A stretch of DNA of 64,000 bases, taken from positions 248,001 to 312,000 of the forward strand of contig CAVSNF010000024.1 in assembly GCA_963729195.1 (NCBI GenBank), given 5' to 3'. Below the pieces are notes generated by a model. That model saw only the letters and a program-made list of their open reading frames with translations, was not told the DNA's origin and searched no databases. The position numbers and the translations under genes are program-made. This DNA is from CAVPTL01 sp963729195. GTDB lineage: Bacteria > Actinomycetota > Thermoleophilia > Gaiellales > JAICJC01. Shown here one piece after another: positions 43,391 through 53,298 of this stretch. Positions within the stretch are counted from its first letter, which is position 1; every line of letters starts with the position of its first letter.

Positions 43391-44321
43391 TCATCCGGCG
43401 ACCGGCGCGGTGGCGGGATACTCGAGCATGTCCCCGAATCGGGCGTCCGTGCCCGCCACGGTGGCGAAGAACACGTCCTGCAGTTCCTTGGTCGACAGGG
43501 CCACGGCCGCCGGTGGGATGATCGTCCACCGACGCCACCGGAGTGACCTCGGCCGCCGTCCCACACAGGAACACCTCGTCGGCGAAGTACAGGTCGGTGC
43601 GCACCAGCGGCACCTCGCGCACCTCGTAGCCAAGCGCGGTCGCGATCCGGATCAGACTCGACCGGGTGATGCCCGGCAGGCACGAATCGGTGGTCGGAGG
43701 AGTGTGCAGCACCCCGTCGCGCACCACGAACACGTTCTCACCCGAGCCGTCGGCGATTGAGCCGTGCTCGTTCAGGAGGATGGCCTCGTCGTATCCGCAG
43801 CGACTGGCTTCCAGCTTCGCCAAGACCGAGTTGATGTACTGGCCGGACGCCTTCGCCGCGGGCGGCAGCGTGTTCGGCCCGATCCGGCGGATGCTCGAGA
43901 CCTTGCAGCGCACCCCGTGCTCGAGTGCCTCCTCGCCGAGGTAGGCGCCCCACGGCCACACCGCCACCACGATGTCAACGGGGTTCTTGCGGGGGTCGAG
44001 ACCCATCTCGCCGTACCCGCGAAACGCGATCGGCCGCACGTAGCAGGAGGGAACCTCGTTGATTGCGACGGTCTCGTGGATGACGGCAGCCAGCTCGCTG
44101 ACCGTGTACCCCAGGTCCATCTCATACAGCGCGGCCGAGCGCCGCAGCCGCTCGAGGTGATCGGTCAGCCGGAACACCGCGGCGCCCTTGGGCGTCTCGT
44201 ACGCGCGGATGCCCTCGAACACCCCGGTGCCGTAATGCAGCGCATGCGTGAGGACGTGAACCTGGGCGTCATCCCACGGTACAAAGCTTCCGTTGCGCCA
44301 GATCTTGTCCGTTTTCTGCAT
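43391..44321 (-). CDS. ilvE: Branched-chain amino-acid aminotransferase (frame interrupted once)
   Basis: Class IV PLP enzyme making Val, Leu and Ile. ATG 44321 (MQKTDKIWRNGSFVPWDD) after GGGAAGAGGC. THALHYGTGVFEGIRAY, SCYVRPIAFRGYGEMGL, KASGQYINSVLAKLEA with catalytic Lys, GENVFVVRDGVLHTPP, CLPGITRSSLI. About 310 residues; one indel near 43525 before STKELQDVFFATVAG. Confidence 0.93.
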
Positions 44322-44397
44322 GCCTCTTCCCTTCCTTGCCTGGGCTGGTGGAAAAATCCTACCGGAGAGCGCGGAAACATCCGGTAGTTTGCCTCGC

Positions 44398-45154
44398 GTG
44401 GATGACGTACTCAAGCGACGGGCGACCTCCTTCGGCCAGGTTGCCGACGAGTACGCGCGCGGCCGTCCGGGCTATCCCATGGAGGCAATCGACTGGGTGC
44501 TGGAGTCCGCTCCCGGCGGGCGCGTGGTCGATCTGGCGCGCGGGCACCGGCAAGCTCACGCGCGCGCTGGTCGCACCGGGGCGCACGGTGACTGCGATCG
44601 AGCCGCTGGACGAGATGCGTGAGCGGCTGGCGCATGATCTGCCTGAGGTCACGACGCTGGCGGGCAGCGCCGAGTCGATGCCGGTGGCAGACGCCTCGGC
44701 CGATGCGGTGTTCGTCGCCCAGGCGTTTCATTGGTTCGACCCCGTGCCGGCGCTGAACGAGATTGCGCGGGTGCTCGCAGCCGGCGGGATGCTGGGTCTG
44801 ATCTGGAACACGAGGGATGACTCCGAGCCGTGGGTGGCGGAGTTCTCGCGGATCCTGAGTTTGCCGGTGGAGGTCGCCTCGGCGTGGGATTGGTCGGATG
44901 GACGTCCGCTGTCGCAGCATCCCGAGTTCAATGACTATCGGGAGCGGCGCTTTCCCAATCTCGAGCCGTACACGCCCGAGCGATTGATGGAATGGGCGCG
45001 GTCGACCTCGAGCATCGCGATCCTGGAGCCGGCCGATCGTGAGCAGCGGCTGGCCGAGCTGGCCGAGATGTGCCGCACCCACCCCGACCTGCGCGGCCGC
45101 GACACGTTCCCGCTGCCGATGGTCACCATGACCGTCCGCGCAACTCGTGAATAA
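44398..45154 (+). CDS. Class I SAM-dependent methyltransferase (frame interrupted once)
   Basis: GTG 44398 (VDDVLKRRATSFGQVADEY). Motif I with one extra C removed reads VVDLAAGTGKLTRAL; VTAIEPLDEM carries the ribose acid and VFVAQAFHWFDPVPALNEIARVL follows. About 251 residues. The single indel is GCG[C]GCG at 44541. Its TAA falls in repeat copy B. Substrate unknown. Confidence 0.82.
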
Positions 45155-45177
45155 CGGTGCCTGGCACCGTTATTCAC
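45147..45177. repeat. 31-bp palindromic repeat, copy B
   Basis: Identical to 5373-5403. Its left arm supplies the stop of the methyltransferase gene. Confidence 0.85.
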
Positions 45178-45197
45178 CACCGGCGCTCTGGGTGAAT

Positions 45198-45218
45198 AAT
45201 TGGTGCCTGGCACCAATT
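45198..45218. repeat. Palindromic repeat, copy C (variant)
   Basis: AATTGGTGCC T GGCACCAATT: the same GGTGCC-T-GGCACC core with AT-changed arms, preserved pairing. Its right edge overlaps the serA stop. Confidence 0.8.
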
Positions 45219-46801
45219 CATACTTCCACCGAGCGGACGGAGTGGATGCCGTCGAGTTCGCGGAGGTGGTCGAGGGCTTGGGCCGGCGGGGGTGAGTCGA
45301 GTGCGATCACCATCACCGCCCGCTCTCCGGCGACCGTGCGCGAGACGTTCATGTTGGCGATGTTGATGCCCTCGGAGCCCACCATCATGCCGACCTTGCC
45401 GATCATTCCGGGACGGTCGTCGTTGACCATCACCAGCATGTGCGGCGCCAGCTCGATCTCGACCTGCTGGCCGTACACGCGCACCAGCCATGGTCGATTC
45501 TCGCGGCCGATGGTGGTGCCCGCCACGGTCAGGTCGTCGCGGCAGCGCACCGTTACCAGGTTGGTGTAGTCGCCGGCCTCGCCGCTGCGTGATTCGTGCA
45601 CGGCGATTCCCCGGCTGGCCGCCAGGGCTCCGGCGTTGACGAGATTCACCGGTTCGTCGGAACGGGCCGACAATGCACCCTCCACCACCCCTGCCGTGAG
45701 CAGCCGGGTGTCGTACTCCGAGAGCCCGCCCGAATACACCACCTCCAGCCCGGTGGTGCCGAGGTCGCACAGCCCCACCGCGATCCGGCCCAGGTGACGG
45801 GCCAGCGGCAGGTACGGCCCCAGTACCTCCATGTCCTCGGCCCCGACCTGCGGGATGTTGACCGCGTTGGAGACGAACTGCCCGGTGAGCGCCGCCACCA
45901 CCTGCTCGGCCACCACCACGCCGGCGCGATCCTGAGCCTCCCGCGTGGAGGCCCCAAGGTGCGGAGTGACCACCACGTTTGGCAGCTTCAGCACCGCACC
46001 GTCGGTATACGGCTCGGTCGGAAAGACGTCCAGGCCCGCGCCGGCGACCTTGCCCGACTCGAGGCCGCGCACCAGCGCGTCGATGTCGACCAGCTCGCCG
46101 CGAGCGGCGTTGACCACGCGCACTCCGGGCCGCATCAAGGCAATCGATCCGTCGTTGATCACGTGGCGGGTCTCGGGCGTGAGCGGGGCGTGCAGCGTGA
46201 TGAAGTCCGCCTGCTGCCACAGCTCTTCGAGGCTCACAGGCAGTACCTGCAGCTCCCTGCACCGTTCCGCGGTCACGAACGGGTCGTGCACGATCACCTT
46301 CATCCCCAGACCGCGGGCACGAGACGAGACCAGCTGGCCGATTCGCCCAAAGCCGACGATGCCGAGCGTCTTGTCGGCCAGCTCGACTCCGCCGAACCGC
46401 GAGCGCTCCCACCGTCCCGCGGTCAGCGCGGCGTGGGCCTGGGGGATGTTTCGGGCCACCGCCAGCAGCAGACCGAGCGCGTGCTCGGCCGCCGACACCA
46501 TGTTCGCGCCGGGCGCGTTGGCAACGATGATGCCGCGACGAGTGGCGGCATCGACGTCCACGTTGTCCACCCCGGTGCCGGCCCTGCCAATCACCTTCAG
46601 CCGGCGTCCCTGCTCGATCAGCTCCGCAGTCACCTGGGTGGCGCTGCGCACGATCACCGCGTCGTAGTCGCCGATCCGCTGGAACAGCTCATCGGCGCCC
46701 CACTCGATCCCCATGTCCACGTCGAAGTGCTGCCTCAAGAGCTCCACTCCAGCCTCGGCGATCGGCTCCTTCACCAGCACCCGGTACGGCGACTCAGCCA
46801 C
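45218..46801 (-). CDS. serA: D-3-phosphoglycerate dehydrogenase, long form, 527 aa
   Basis: First step of serine synthesis. Cofactor motif LGIVGFGRIGQLVSSRA, active-site VVNAARGELVDIDAL, PHLGASTREAQDRA with His. The ASB domain (residues about 320-450) and a C-terminal ACT domain (MLVMVNDDRPGMIGKVGMMV) suggest serine feedback. Frame intact. ATG 46801 overlaps the stop of the next gene upstream. Confidence 0.96.
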   Translation of the reverse strand: MAESPYRVLVKEPIAEAGVELLRQHFDVDMGIEWGADELFQRIGDYDAVIVRSATQVTAELIEQGRRLKVIGRAGTGVDNVDVDAATRRGIIVANAPGANMVSAAEHALGLLLAVARNIPQAHAALTAGRWERSRFGGVELADKTLGIVGFGRIGQLVSSRARGLGMKVIVHDPFVTAERCRELQVLPVSLEELWQQADFITLHAPLTPETRHVINDGSIALMRPGVRVVNAARGELVDIDALVRGLESGKVAGAGLDVFPTEPYTDGAVLKLPNVVVTPHLGASTREAQDRAGVVVAEQVVAALTGQFVSNAVNIPQVGAEDMEVLGPYLPLARHLGRIAVGLCDLGTTGLEVVYSGGLSEYDTRLLTAGVVEGALSARSDEPVNLVNAGALAASRGIAVHESRSGEAGDYTNLVTVRCRDDLTVAGTTIGRENRPWLVRVYGQQVEIELAPHMLVMVNDDRPGMIGKVGMMVGSEGINIANMNVSRTVAGERAVMVIALDSPPPAQALDHLRELDGIHSVRSVEV

Positions 46802-47933
46802 CGGCGAAGACCTCCAAGGCGGCCGTTGTGCCCGCGCCGGGCGCGGGCGGCGAGAATCCCAGCTCGCGCAGCGTCAGCTCGAGCCCGGCCAGCGCCGTGA
46901 TGATGTCGAACTCGTTCATGTAGCCCATGTGGCCGATCCGCATGATCTTGCCGCGCAGCCGGCCCTGACCGCCGGCCAGAACGATCCCGTGCCGGTCGCG
47001 CAGGGTGGAGTAGACGACCTGGCCGTCCAGGCCGGGAGGCATCAAGAATGCCGTGACCATGGCGCTGGTGGCGTCGTCGGGTGAGAACAGCGGCAGGCCC
47101 AGCGCCTTCACCCCGGCGCGGGTGGCCTGCGCCAGACGCCGGTTGTGGGCGAAGGTCGGTTCCAGCCCTCGCTGCTCGATCATCTCAAGCGCCGCCCGCA
47201 AGCCGAACAACAATGACACCGGCGGGGTGAAGGCGGTCGTGCCCTTGGCCTGGGCGTCGGCAGCCGTCTGCCAGTCGAGATAGAAGCTCTTGGTGGGAGC
47301 GCGCCGGGCCAGCTGCCACGCCCGCTCGGACACCGACACGAATGCCAGGCCCGGGGGCGTCATCAACGCCTTCTGCGACCCCGACACGACCACGTCGATC
47401 CCCCACTCATCGGTGCGCAGATCGACACCGCCCAAGCTCGAAACCGCGTCCACCACCAGGGCGGCACCCGTGGGGCGCACCGCTTCGGCGATCGCCCGCA
47501 CGTCGTGGATCACCCCAGTGGAGGTCTCGGACTGGGTCACGTAGACCGCCGATGCCCCGGCCGCCGCCACGCCGATCGCCGCCGGATCCAGCCGCTCGCC
47601 CCACTCCAGGGCGATGTGCTCGCACATCACATCGTGGCGCTCGCAGATCTTGGCCCAGCGCTCGCCGAAGTTCCCGGCAGACGCGACCACCACGCGATCG
47701 CCGGGAGCGGACAGGTTGAGCACCGCCGACTCCATACCCGCGGTGCCGGATCCCGCCAGCACCAGCACATCGCCGTCGGTCTGGTACACCCGTCTGAGCC
47801 CCGCCAGCGTGCACTCGAACAGCTCCCGGAAGTCGGGGCTGCGATGGTGCATCATGGGGGCCGACATCGCCGCCGTGACCTCGGGCGGGATGGGTGTGGG
47901 GCCGGGGGTGATCAGGTACTGCCGCGACGGCAT
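46794..47933 (-). CDS. Class V aminotransferase (serine-glyoxylate/alanine-glyoxylate type), 379 aa
   Basis: PLP enzyme. MPSRQYLITPGPTPIPPEV, LVLAGSGTAGMESAVLN, SETSTGVIHDV, ALVVDAVSSLGGV with the PLP-binding Asp and VVSGSQKALMTPPGLAF with the Schiff-base Lys. Overlaps serA by eight bases in one operon. No serC is seen in the window, so it may act as phosphoserine aminotransferase; otherwise serine-pyruvate/glyoxylate aminotransferase. Frame intact. Confidence 0.9.
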   Translation of the reverse strand: MPSRQYLITPGPTPIPPEVTAAMSAPMMHHRSPDFRELFECTLAGLRRVYQTDGDVLVLAGSGTAGMESAVLNLSAPGDRVVVASAGNFGERWAKICERHDVMCEHIALEWGERLDPAAIGVAAAGASAVYVTQSETSTGVIHDVRAIAEAVRPTGAALVVDAVSSLGGVDLRTDEWGIDVVVSGSQKALMTPPGLAFVSVSERAWQLARRAPTKSFYLDWQTAADAQAKGTTAFTPPVSLLFGLRAALEMIEQRGLEPTFAHNRRLAQATRAGVKALGLPLFSPDDATSAMVTAFLMPPGLDGQVVYSTLRDRHGIVLAGGQGRLRGKIMRIGHMGYMNEFDIITALAGLELTLRELGFSPPAPGAGTTAALEVFAGG

Positions 47934-47976
47934 GGGCGCATCGTATGTGCGCTTGGCCGGCCTCCCCGCCGGTAGA

Positions 47977-48858
47977 TCAGTGCACGTGCTCGAGCGCCCA
48001 CCAGGCGCCGGCATTGGTGGTCGGGAAGTCGTACAGGCTGGCGCCGATCACGCCCTCCTGCAGAGCGGTCTTGACGAAGGCAAACGTCATCCATTTGCCC
48101 GAGGCAGGCCCCAAGCCACCGATGGCGTGGATGGGCAGATCGGGGTCGGGCAGGCGGTTCTTCAGGATCCGCAGCGACGTGCGCTCGTAGGTGACCACCC
48201 CCGGCACGGTGCTGACGTGGTAGGTGGCGTAGTCCATCGGCAGCACCACGTCGAAGCTCTCCCCCAAGGACGCGTAGGGGAATCCCGGCCAGTACTTGGG
48301 GTGAAGCTGCATGCCCCGCGGAGAGGCGATGATCGCCCCCAGCGGATACGACGGTCCGACTGCGGCCCGCAGGAACCGCCCCAGGGTGAGCAGATGCTCG
48401 GTACGCACCACCGGGTCGGCGACCACGGTGGCCTCGATATCGACCGCGACCGAGTCGAGCGCGCCACCCTTGGGTGAGCGGAAGTCGACCGCAGCCCTGA
48501 TCCGGCGCATATCGGATCCCGCGTGCAGGAGCGACGGCAGGTACCACCCCACCACCTTGATGCCCCGCGCGTGGGCGAGATCGATCAACCGGCCAAGCAT
48601 CATCGGGTAGCGGATTGCCGGCCGGGTGCGGTAGTTGCTGGTCTCCACGTACAGCGTCTTGACGCCATGCGCCACGGCGGAGGCCACCGTGCGGTTGGGA
48701 TCGGTCCACGGCCACTTTGGCGGATACATGTCGATCCACGTCCCCAGACCGGAATAGGCGGTGACCGACGGCGCCGCCTGGGCGGTGCCGGGAGCGGTCA
48801 CGGTGGCCGCGCATGCCCCTGCGGCAATCACCGCGACGGTTGCGATCAGACGTCTCAC
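47977..48858 (-). CDS. Secreted TIM-barrel-like protein, 293 aa
   Basis: GTG 48858 overlaps the gatB stop. Signal peptide VRRLIATVAVIAAGACAATV with cleavage near AQA/AP. Mature part: WIDMYPPKWPWTDPN, VKTLYVETSNYRTRPAIRYP, GIKVVGWYLPSL, DSVAVDIEATVVADP, DVVLPMDYATYHVST. The pattern of strands ending in W, D or E residues fits a glycoside-hydrolase-like TIM barrel; Glu/Asp at VDIEAT could be catalytic. Family not identified. Confidence 0.7.
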   Translation of the reverse strand: MRRLIATVAVIAAGACAATVTAPGTAQAAPSVTAYSGLGTWIDMYPPKWPWTDPNRTVASAVAHGVKTLYVETSNYRTRPAIRYPMMLGRLIDLAHARGIKVVGWYLPSLLHAGSDMRRIRAAVDFRSPKGGALDSVAVDIEATVVADPVVRTEHLLTLGRFLRAAVGPSYPLGAIIASPRGMQLHPKYWPGFPYASLGESFDVVLPMDYATYHVSTVPGVVTYERTSLRILKNRLPDPDLPIHAIGGLGPASGKWMTFAFVKTALQEGVIGASLYDFPTTNAGAWWALEHVH

Positions 48859-50270
48859 AGGCGCTCGCGCAGGAGCTCCTGCACCTGCTTGGCGTCGGCG
48901 CGACCCTGGGTGCGCTTCATCACCTGGCCAACCAAGGCGTTGATGACGCCCTCCTTGCCCGACCGGAACTGCTCCACGAACTCCGGGTGAGCGGCCATCA
49001 CCTCGTCCACCAGCGACGCCAGCTCGTCGCCACCGCCGATCGACGCCAGCCCGTGCGATTCAACCAGCGCGGCCGGATCGGCGGCGGGATCGGCCTGCAT
49101 CAGCGCCAGCACCTGCTTGGCGATGGTGGCGGTAATCGTCTTCTGGGCGACCAACTCGAGCAGGGCGGCGATCCGCTCGGGCGCCAGGTCAGTGACGACC
49201 GCCGGCTGGTTTCGGACGAAGTCGGACGCGGCCTTGGGGTCGGCGCCGGCGGCGACCACGGCCTCGAAGTAGTCAGCGATCTGAGGCGAGGCGTTGAGGT
49301 CAACCGCGTCTTGGTGTGACAGGCCGAACTGCTCCTGGAACCGAGCCTGGCGAGCCGCCGGCAGTTCGGGCATCTGCTCGCGCACAGCCTCGATCTGGAC
49401 CGTGCCCAGTTCCAGTGGCACCAGGTCGGGCTCGGGGAAGTAGCGGTAGTCGTCGGCCTCCTCCTTGGAGCGACGGGCGTGCAGCGAACGATCGGAAGGG
49501 TCGTAGTGAAGTGTCTGCTGGCGCACCTCCCCTCCGGCGGTGAGCAGCTCGATCTGACGGTCGATCTCGGCCGCCATCCCCTCACCCAGGAACTTGAAGG
49601 AGTTCATATTCTTGAGTTCGGTCTTGGTGCCGAATTCCTGCTCGCCGACGCGCCTCACCGACACGTTGGCGTCGCAGCGCAGCGACCCCTTCTCCATGTC
49701 ACAATCGCTGACGCCGATCGTCTGCAGCGTGTTCTTCAAAAGCGCCAGGAATGCGACCGCCTGCTCGGGCGAGCGAATATCCGGCTCTGTCACGATCTCC
49801 ACCAGCGGAGTGCCGCAGCGGTTGAAGTCGACCAGGGAGAAGTCGGCTCCCGCGATCCGCCCTCCCGATCCGCCGGCGTGCACCAGTTTGGCAGCGTCCT
49901 CCTCGAGGTGGGCGCGGGTGATCCCGATCCGCCCGCCGTCCACCACCAGCTCTCCGCGGCCGCAGATCGGCTGGTCGTACTGGGTGATCTGATAGGCCTT
50001 GGGGCTGTCGGGATAGAAGTAGTTCTTGCGGTGAAACTGTGAGCTGGGGGCGATCTCGCAGTCCAGCGCCAGGCCGATCTGGATGGCCTTGTCGACCGCC
50101 GCCTGGTTGATCACCGGCAGCACGCCGGGGTGGCCCAGGCAGAGCGGGCAGGTGAGCGTGTTGGGCTCGGCGCCGAAACGGTTCTCACAGGCGCAGAACA
50201 TCTTGGTTTCGGTGTTCAGCTGGACGTGGATCTCCAGGCCGATCACCGGCTCCCACTCGGCGCTGCTCAT
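48855..50270 (-). CDS. gatB: Asp/Glu-tRNA amidotransferase subunit B, 471 aa
   Basis: tRNA-binding kinase subunit of GatCAB. EPVIGLEIHVQLNTETKMFC, zinc Cys residues CENRFGAEPNTLTCPLCLG, YFYPDSPKAYQITQYDQPIC, EIVTEPDIRS. C-terminal helical YqeY-like tail. Frame intact. Start ATG 50270 overlaps the gatA stop (ATGA). Confidence 0.96.
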   Translation of the reverse strand: MSSAEWEPVIGLEIHVQLNTETKMFCACENRFGAEPNTLTCPLCLGHPGVLPVINQAAVDKAIQIGLALDCEIAPSSQFHRKNYFYPDSPKAYQITQYDQPICGRGELVVDGGRIGITRAHLEEDAAKLVHAGGSGGRIAGADFSLVDFNRCGTPLVEIVTEPDIRSPEQAVAFLALLKNTLQTIGVSDCDMEKGSLRCDANVSVRRVGEQEFGTKTELKNMNSFKFLGEGMAAEIDRQIELLTAGGEVRQQTLHYDPSDRSLHARRSKEEADDYRYFPEPDLVPLELGTVQIEAVREQMPELPAARQARFQEQFGLSHQDAVDLNASPQIADYFEAVVAAGADPKAASDFVRNQPAVVTDLAPERIAALLELVAQKTITATIAKQVLALMQADPAADPAALVESHGLASIGGGDELASLVDEVMAAHPEFVEQFRSGKEGVINALVGQVMKRTQGRADAKQVQELLRERL

Positions 50271-51736
50271 GCGCTCGCCGCCCGCAGCGCCGGCGGCACC
50301 GGATCAAAGTCGATGGCCTGCTCCAGCGCGTGCGCGGCCGACAGGATGCGGTTCTCGGAGAAGGCGTTCCCGACCAGCTGCAGGCCCACCGGGAGTCCCT
50401 CGCTCAACCCCGACGGGATCGAGATTCCCGGTAGCCCCGCCAGGTTGACCGGCACGGTCAGGATGTCGCAGGCATACATCGCCCACGGATCATCGATCCG
50501 CTCACCGATCCCAAACGCCACCGTCGGCGACGCCGGGGTGGCGATCAGATCGACCTGGGCAAATGCCTCCTGGTAATCGCGCCGCACCAGCGTGCGCACC
50601 CGCTGTGCGGTGCCGTAGTAGGCGTCGTAGTACCCGGCCGAGAGCACATAGGTGCCCAGCATGATCCGGCGCTTGACCTCCGACCCGAACCCGTGGGAGC
50701 GGGTGCGGCCGTACATGTCGATGATCGAGTCGCCGGGCTCCTCCAGCCGCAGCCCAAAGCGCACACCGTCGAACCGCGCGAGATTGGCCGAGGCCTCTGC
50801 CGGGGCGATCAGGTAGTAGGCCGGCAGCGCGTGCACCGCGTGCGGCAGGGCGATCTCACGGACAGTGGCGCCGAGACCTTCGGCCTTGGCGATGGCAGCA
50901 TCGAACGAGGCGCGCACCCCCGGTTCCACCCCCCGCTCGAGCTGATCGGTGGGGACGCCGATCACCACGCCTCGGAGATCCTCCGCGTCGGGCACCACGA
51001 TCGGCTCGGGCAGCGGCACCGAGGTCGAATCGCAGGGGTCGTGGCCGGCGATCACACCCAAAAGCAAGGCCGCGTCACGCACCGTCAGCGCAAACGGACC
51101 GATCTGATCGAGCGAGGAGCCGAACGCAATCAGGCCGTGCCGAGACACCGCCCCGTAGGTCGGCTTGAGGCCAACCACGCCGCACAGCGCGGCCGGCTGG
51201 CGGATCGAGCCGCCGGTGTCGGTACCCAATGCGATTGGCGCCAGCCCCGCAGCGACCGCTGCCGCCGATCCGCCGCTGGATCCTCCCGGCACGGTGGTCA
51301 CGTCCCACGGGTTGTGGGTGGGCCCGAAGGCGGAATGCTCGGTCGACGAGCCCATCGCGAACTCGTCCATGTTGGTCTTGCCCAGGGAGATCAGCCCGGC
51401 GTCGTTGCCCCGCTGCACCGCCCCGGCGTCGTACAGCGGGCGGTGCCCGGCCAGGATCCGCGATCCCGCGGTCGTCTCCTCCCCCCGCGTGCAGAGGATG
51501 TCCTTGTAGGCGATCGGGACTCCCTGCAACCCCGAGCGGCCGTCGCGATCGAATCTGGATGCCGCCTCGATCGCCGCATCGGCGCGCGTGCGCACGTAGG
51601 CATTCAGCTCGCCGTTTCGCTGCTCGATCGCATCGAGGTAGGCGGACACCAGCTCGTGGCATGAGATCTCGCCCGAATCGAGCAGCGCGACACTGCGCTC
51701 GACGGTCAGACCCAGGGTGTCGATTGCCGCGGTCAT
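50267..51736 (-). CDS. gatA: Asp/Glu-tRNA amidotransferase subunit A, 489 aa
   Basis: Amidase-signature subunit. ATG 51736 (MTAAIDTLGLTVERSVALL). Ser-cisSer-Lys triad: Lys in GVPIAYKDILCTRG, Ser in VPGGSSGGSAAAVAAG and GTDTGGSIRQPAALCGVVGL. Frame intact and family length. Confidence 0.96.
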   Translation of the reverse strand: MTAAIDTLGLTVERSVALLDSGEISCHELVSAYLDAIEQRNGELNAYVRTRADAAIEAASRFDRDGRSGLQGVPIAYKDILCTRGEETTAGSRILAGHRPLYDAGAVQRGNDAGLISLGKTNMDEFAMGSSTEHSAFGPTHNPWDVTTVPGGSSGGSAAAVAAGLAPIALGTDTGGSIRQPAALCGVVGLKPTYGAVSRHGLIAFGSSLDQIGPFALTVRDAALLLGVIAGHDPCDSTSVPLPEPIVVPDAEDLRGVVIGVPTDQLERGVEPGVRASFDAAIAKAEGLGATVREIALPHAVHALPAYYLIAPAEASANLARFDGVRFGLRLEEPGDSIIDMYGRTRSHGFGSEVKRRIMLGTYVLSAGYYDAYYGTAQRVRTLVRRDYQEAFAQVDLIATPASPTVAFGIGERIDDPWAMYACDILTVPVNLAGLPGISIPSGLSEGLPVGLQLVGNAFSENRILSAAHALEQAIDFDPVPPALRAASA

Positions 51737-52016
51737 GCCGGAGGCACCCGAAATGCGCCCTGCTCTGCTTCGGGCGCGTTGCTCAGCACCTCGTCCAGCG
51801 GCCATGACGGCCGCACCCGGTCGGGTCGGGTGACGTTTGTCGAGATCGAGCGCGTGCGCGGTCGGCTCGACTCCCTCGAGCTCCAGACCCGACAGCGCCG
51901 CGACGTGCTCGAGGATGCTCGAAAGCTGCTCGGTGGCGCGATCGACCTCGTCCTCGGTCAGCGACAGGCGCGCCAAGCGCGGCGACGTGCAGAACGTCTT
52001 CACGGGAGATTGACAC
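51733..52016 (-). CDS. gatC: Asp/Glu-tRNA amidotransferase subunit C (frame interrupted twice)
   Basis: Small stabilising subunit. GTG 52016 (VSISREDVLHVAALARLSLT after correction). LTEDEVDRATEQLSSILEHV and ELEGVEPTAHALDL follow, ending FRVPPA. About 94 residues. Extra G in CTT[G]GCG near 51977 and in CTC[G]ACA near 51844. Stop overlaps gatA (ATGA). Confidence 0.9.
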
Positions 52017-52061
52017 GGCGCCAGAATAGTCGAGCGGCCGCGGAGCGGGATCAGGAGCGGA

Positions 52062-52295
52062 TCAGTTGGAGCAGGAGCGAGTCTTCTTGGTCAGGGCACC
52101 ACGGTGTACGCCGTTGGCCTGTTTTCCCTTGTCGCCTTCGGTGACCTCGAACTCGACCCGCTGGCCTTCCGCCAGGGTCTTGTACCCCTCGCCCGCGATC
52201 TCCGAAAAGTGCACGAACACGTCATCACCCCCGTCCTGCTGGATGAAGCCGTAGCCCTTCTCATTGCTAAACCACTTGACGGTGCCTTCTGCCAA
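52062..52295 (-). CDS. Cold-shock-domain protein (CspA family), 77 aa
   Basis: Single-stranded nucleic-acid-binding OB fold. TTG 52295 (MAEGTVKWFSNEKGYGFIQQ when initiated as Met), chosen because GGAGGGA lies six bases ahead; a second TTG at 52313 lacks a site. RNP1 KGYGFIQ and RNP2 VFVHFSEI are intact. Ends KKTRSCSN, slightly longer than usual. A promoter and inverted repeat lie upstream. Confidence 0.93.
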   Translation of the reverse strand: MAEGTVKWFSNEKGYGFIQQDGGDDVFVHFSEIAGEGYKTLAEGQRVEFEVTEGDKGKQANGVHRGALTKKTRSCSN

Positions 52296-52329
52296 CGTCG
52301 TTCCCTCCCTCAAGCCTCCCGGCAGGCGC

Positions 52330-52373
52330 CGGATTGCGCAACATTAGAGCACCGTCAAGACGTACGCAATCCG
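52330..52373 (-). promoter_or_regulatory. Putative csp promoter enclosed by a 9-bp inverted repeat
   Basis: Minus strand -35 TTGCGT (52369-52364), 17-base spacer, -10 TAATGT (52346-52341). CGGATTGCG (52330-52338) and CGCAATCCG (52365-52373) flank it, suggesting an operator. The predicted leader is about 40 nt. Confidence 0.5.
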
Positions 52374-52391
52374 TCGCGCCTGAGCACTGCT

Positions 52392-53245
52392 CTAACGCGG
52401 TCGGCGTGCCTCTGCGGCGGTCAGGGTGTTGGCCATCAACATCGCGATCGTCATCGGCCCGACACCGCCGGGAACCGGCGTGATCGCGCCCGCAACCTCG
52501 CTTGCAGAGGCAAATTCGACGTCGCCGACGAGTCCGGCGTCGGTGCGGTTGATGCCCACGTCGATGACCGTCGCCCCCGGCTTGATCATGTCGCCGGTGA
52601 TCATCTCGGGTCGGCCCACGGCCGCAACCACGATGTCGGCCCGGCGGATCACCGCAGGCAGGTCGCGCGTGCGCGAGTGGCAGATGGTGACAGTCGCGCT
52701 CTCGTGCAGGAGCAGCAGCGCGACCGGCTTTCCGACGATGTCCGAGCGTCCCACCACCACCGCATCGGCGCCCTCGAGGGGCACTCCGGTGCGTTTCGAG
52801 CAGCTCCAGCACACCGGCCGGGGTGCAGGCGCGCAGCCCGGGCTGTCCCGAGACCAGCAGACCCACGTTGACCGGATGAAACCCGTCCACGTCCTTGGCC
52901 GGGATCGAGCCGATCGAGCACCTGCTTGAAGTCGAGCCCGGCGGGGAGCGGTGCCTGCACCAGGATGCCGTCGACACGGTCATCGGCGTTCATTCGGTCG
53001 ACCATTGCAAGCACATCGGCCTGACTCGAGGTGGCCGGCATCGGTTCGTGGAACGAGACCATTCCGGCCTCTTCGCAGGCGCGAATCTTGTTTCGCACGT
53101 ACACCTGCGAAGCCGGGTCCTCGCCGACCAGAACGGTTACCAGACCGGGTTTGTGGCCTGTGCGTTCGGTGAAAGCGCGGACCCGTTCGGCCACGTCGGC
53201 CCGCACTTCTGCCGCCACAGCGGCGCCGTCAATAATCGTTGCCAT
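52392..53245 (-). CDS. folD: Methylenetetrahydrofolate dehydrogenase/cyclohydrolase (frame interrupted twice)
   Basis: NADP-dependent one-carbon enzyme. ATG 53245 (MATIIDGAAVAAEVRADVAE). Lys-Tyr region YVRNKIRACEEAGM, GILVQAPLPAG, DVDGFHPVN, VVVGRSDIVGKPVALLL, and PGGVGPMTIAMLMANT. About 284 residues. Indels near 52910 (CCC[G]GCC) and 52800. Downstream is csp. Confidence 0.94.
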
Positions 53246-53298
53246 GGGGCCGCACATTACCGAACTCACCCTTGCGGGGGATTTCGATCGGGGCTCAC

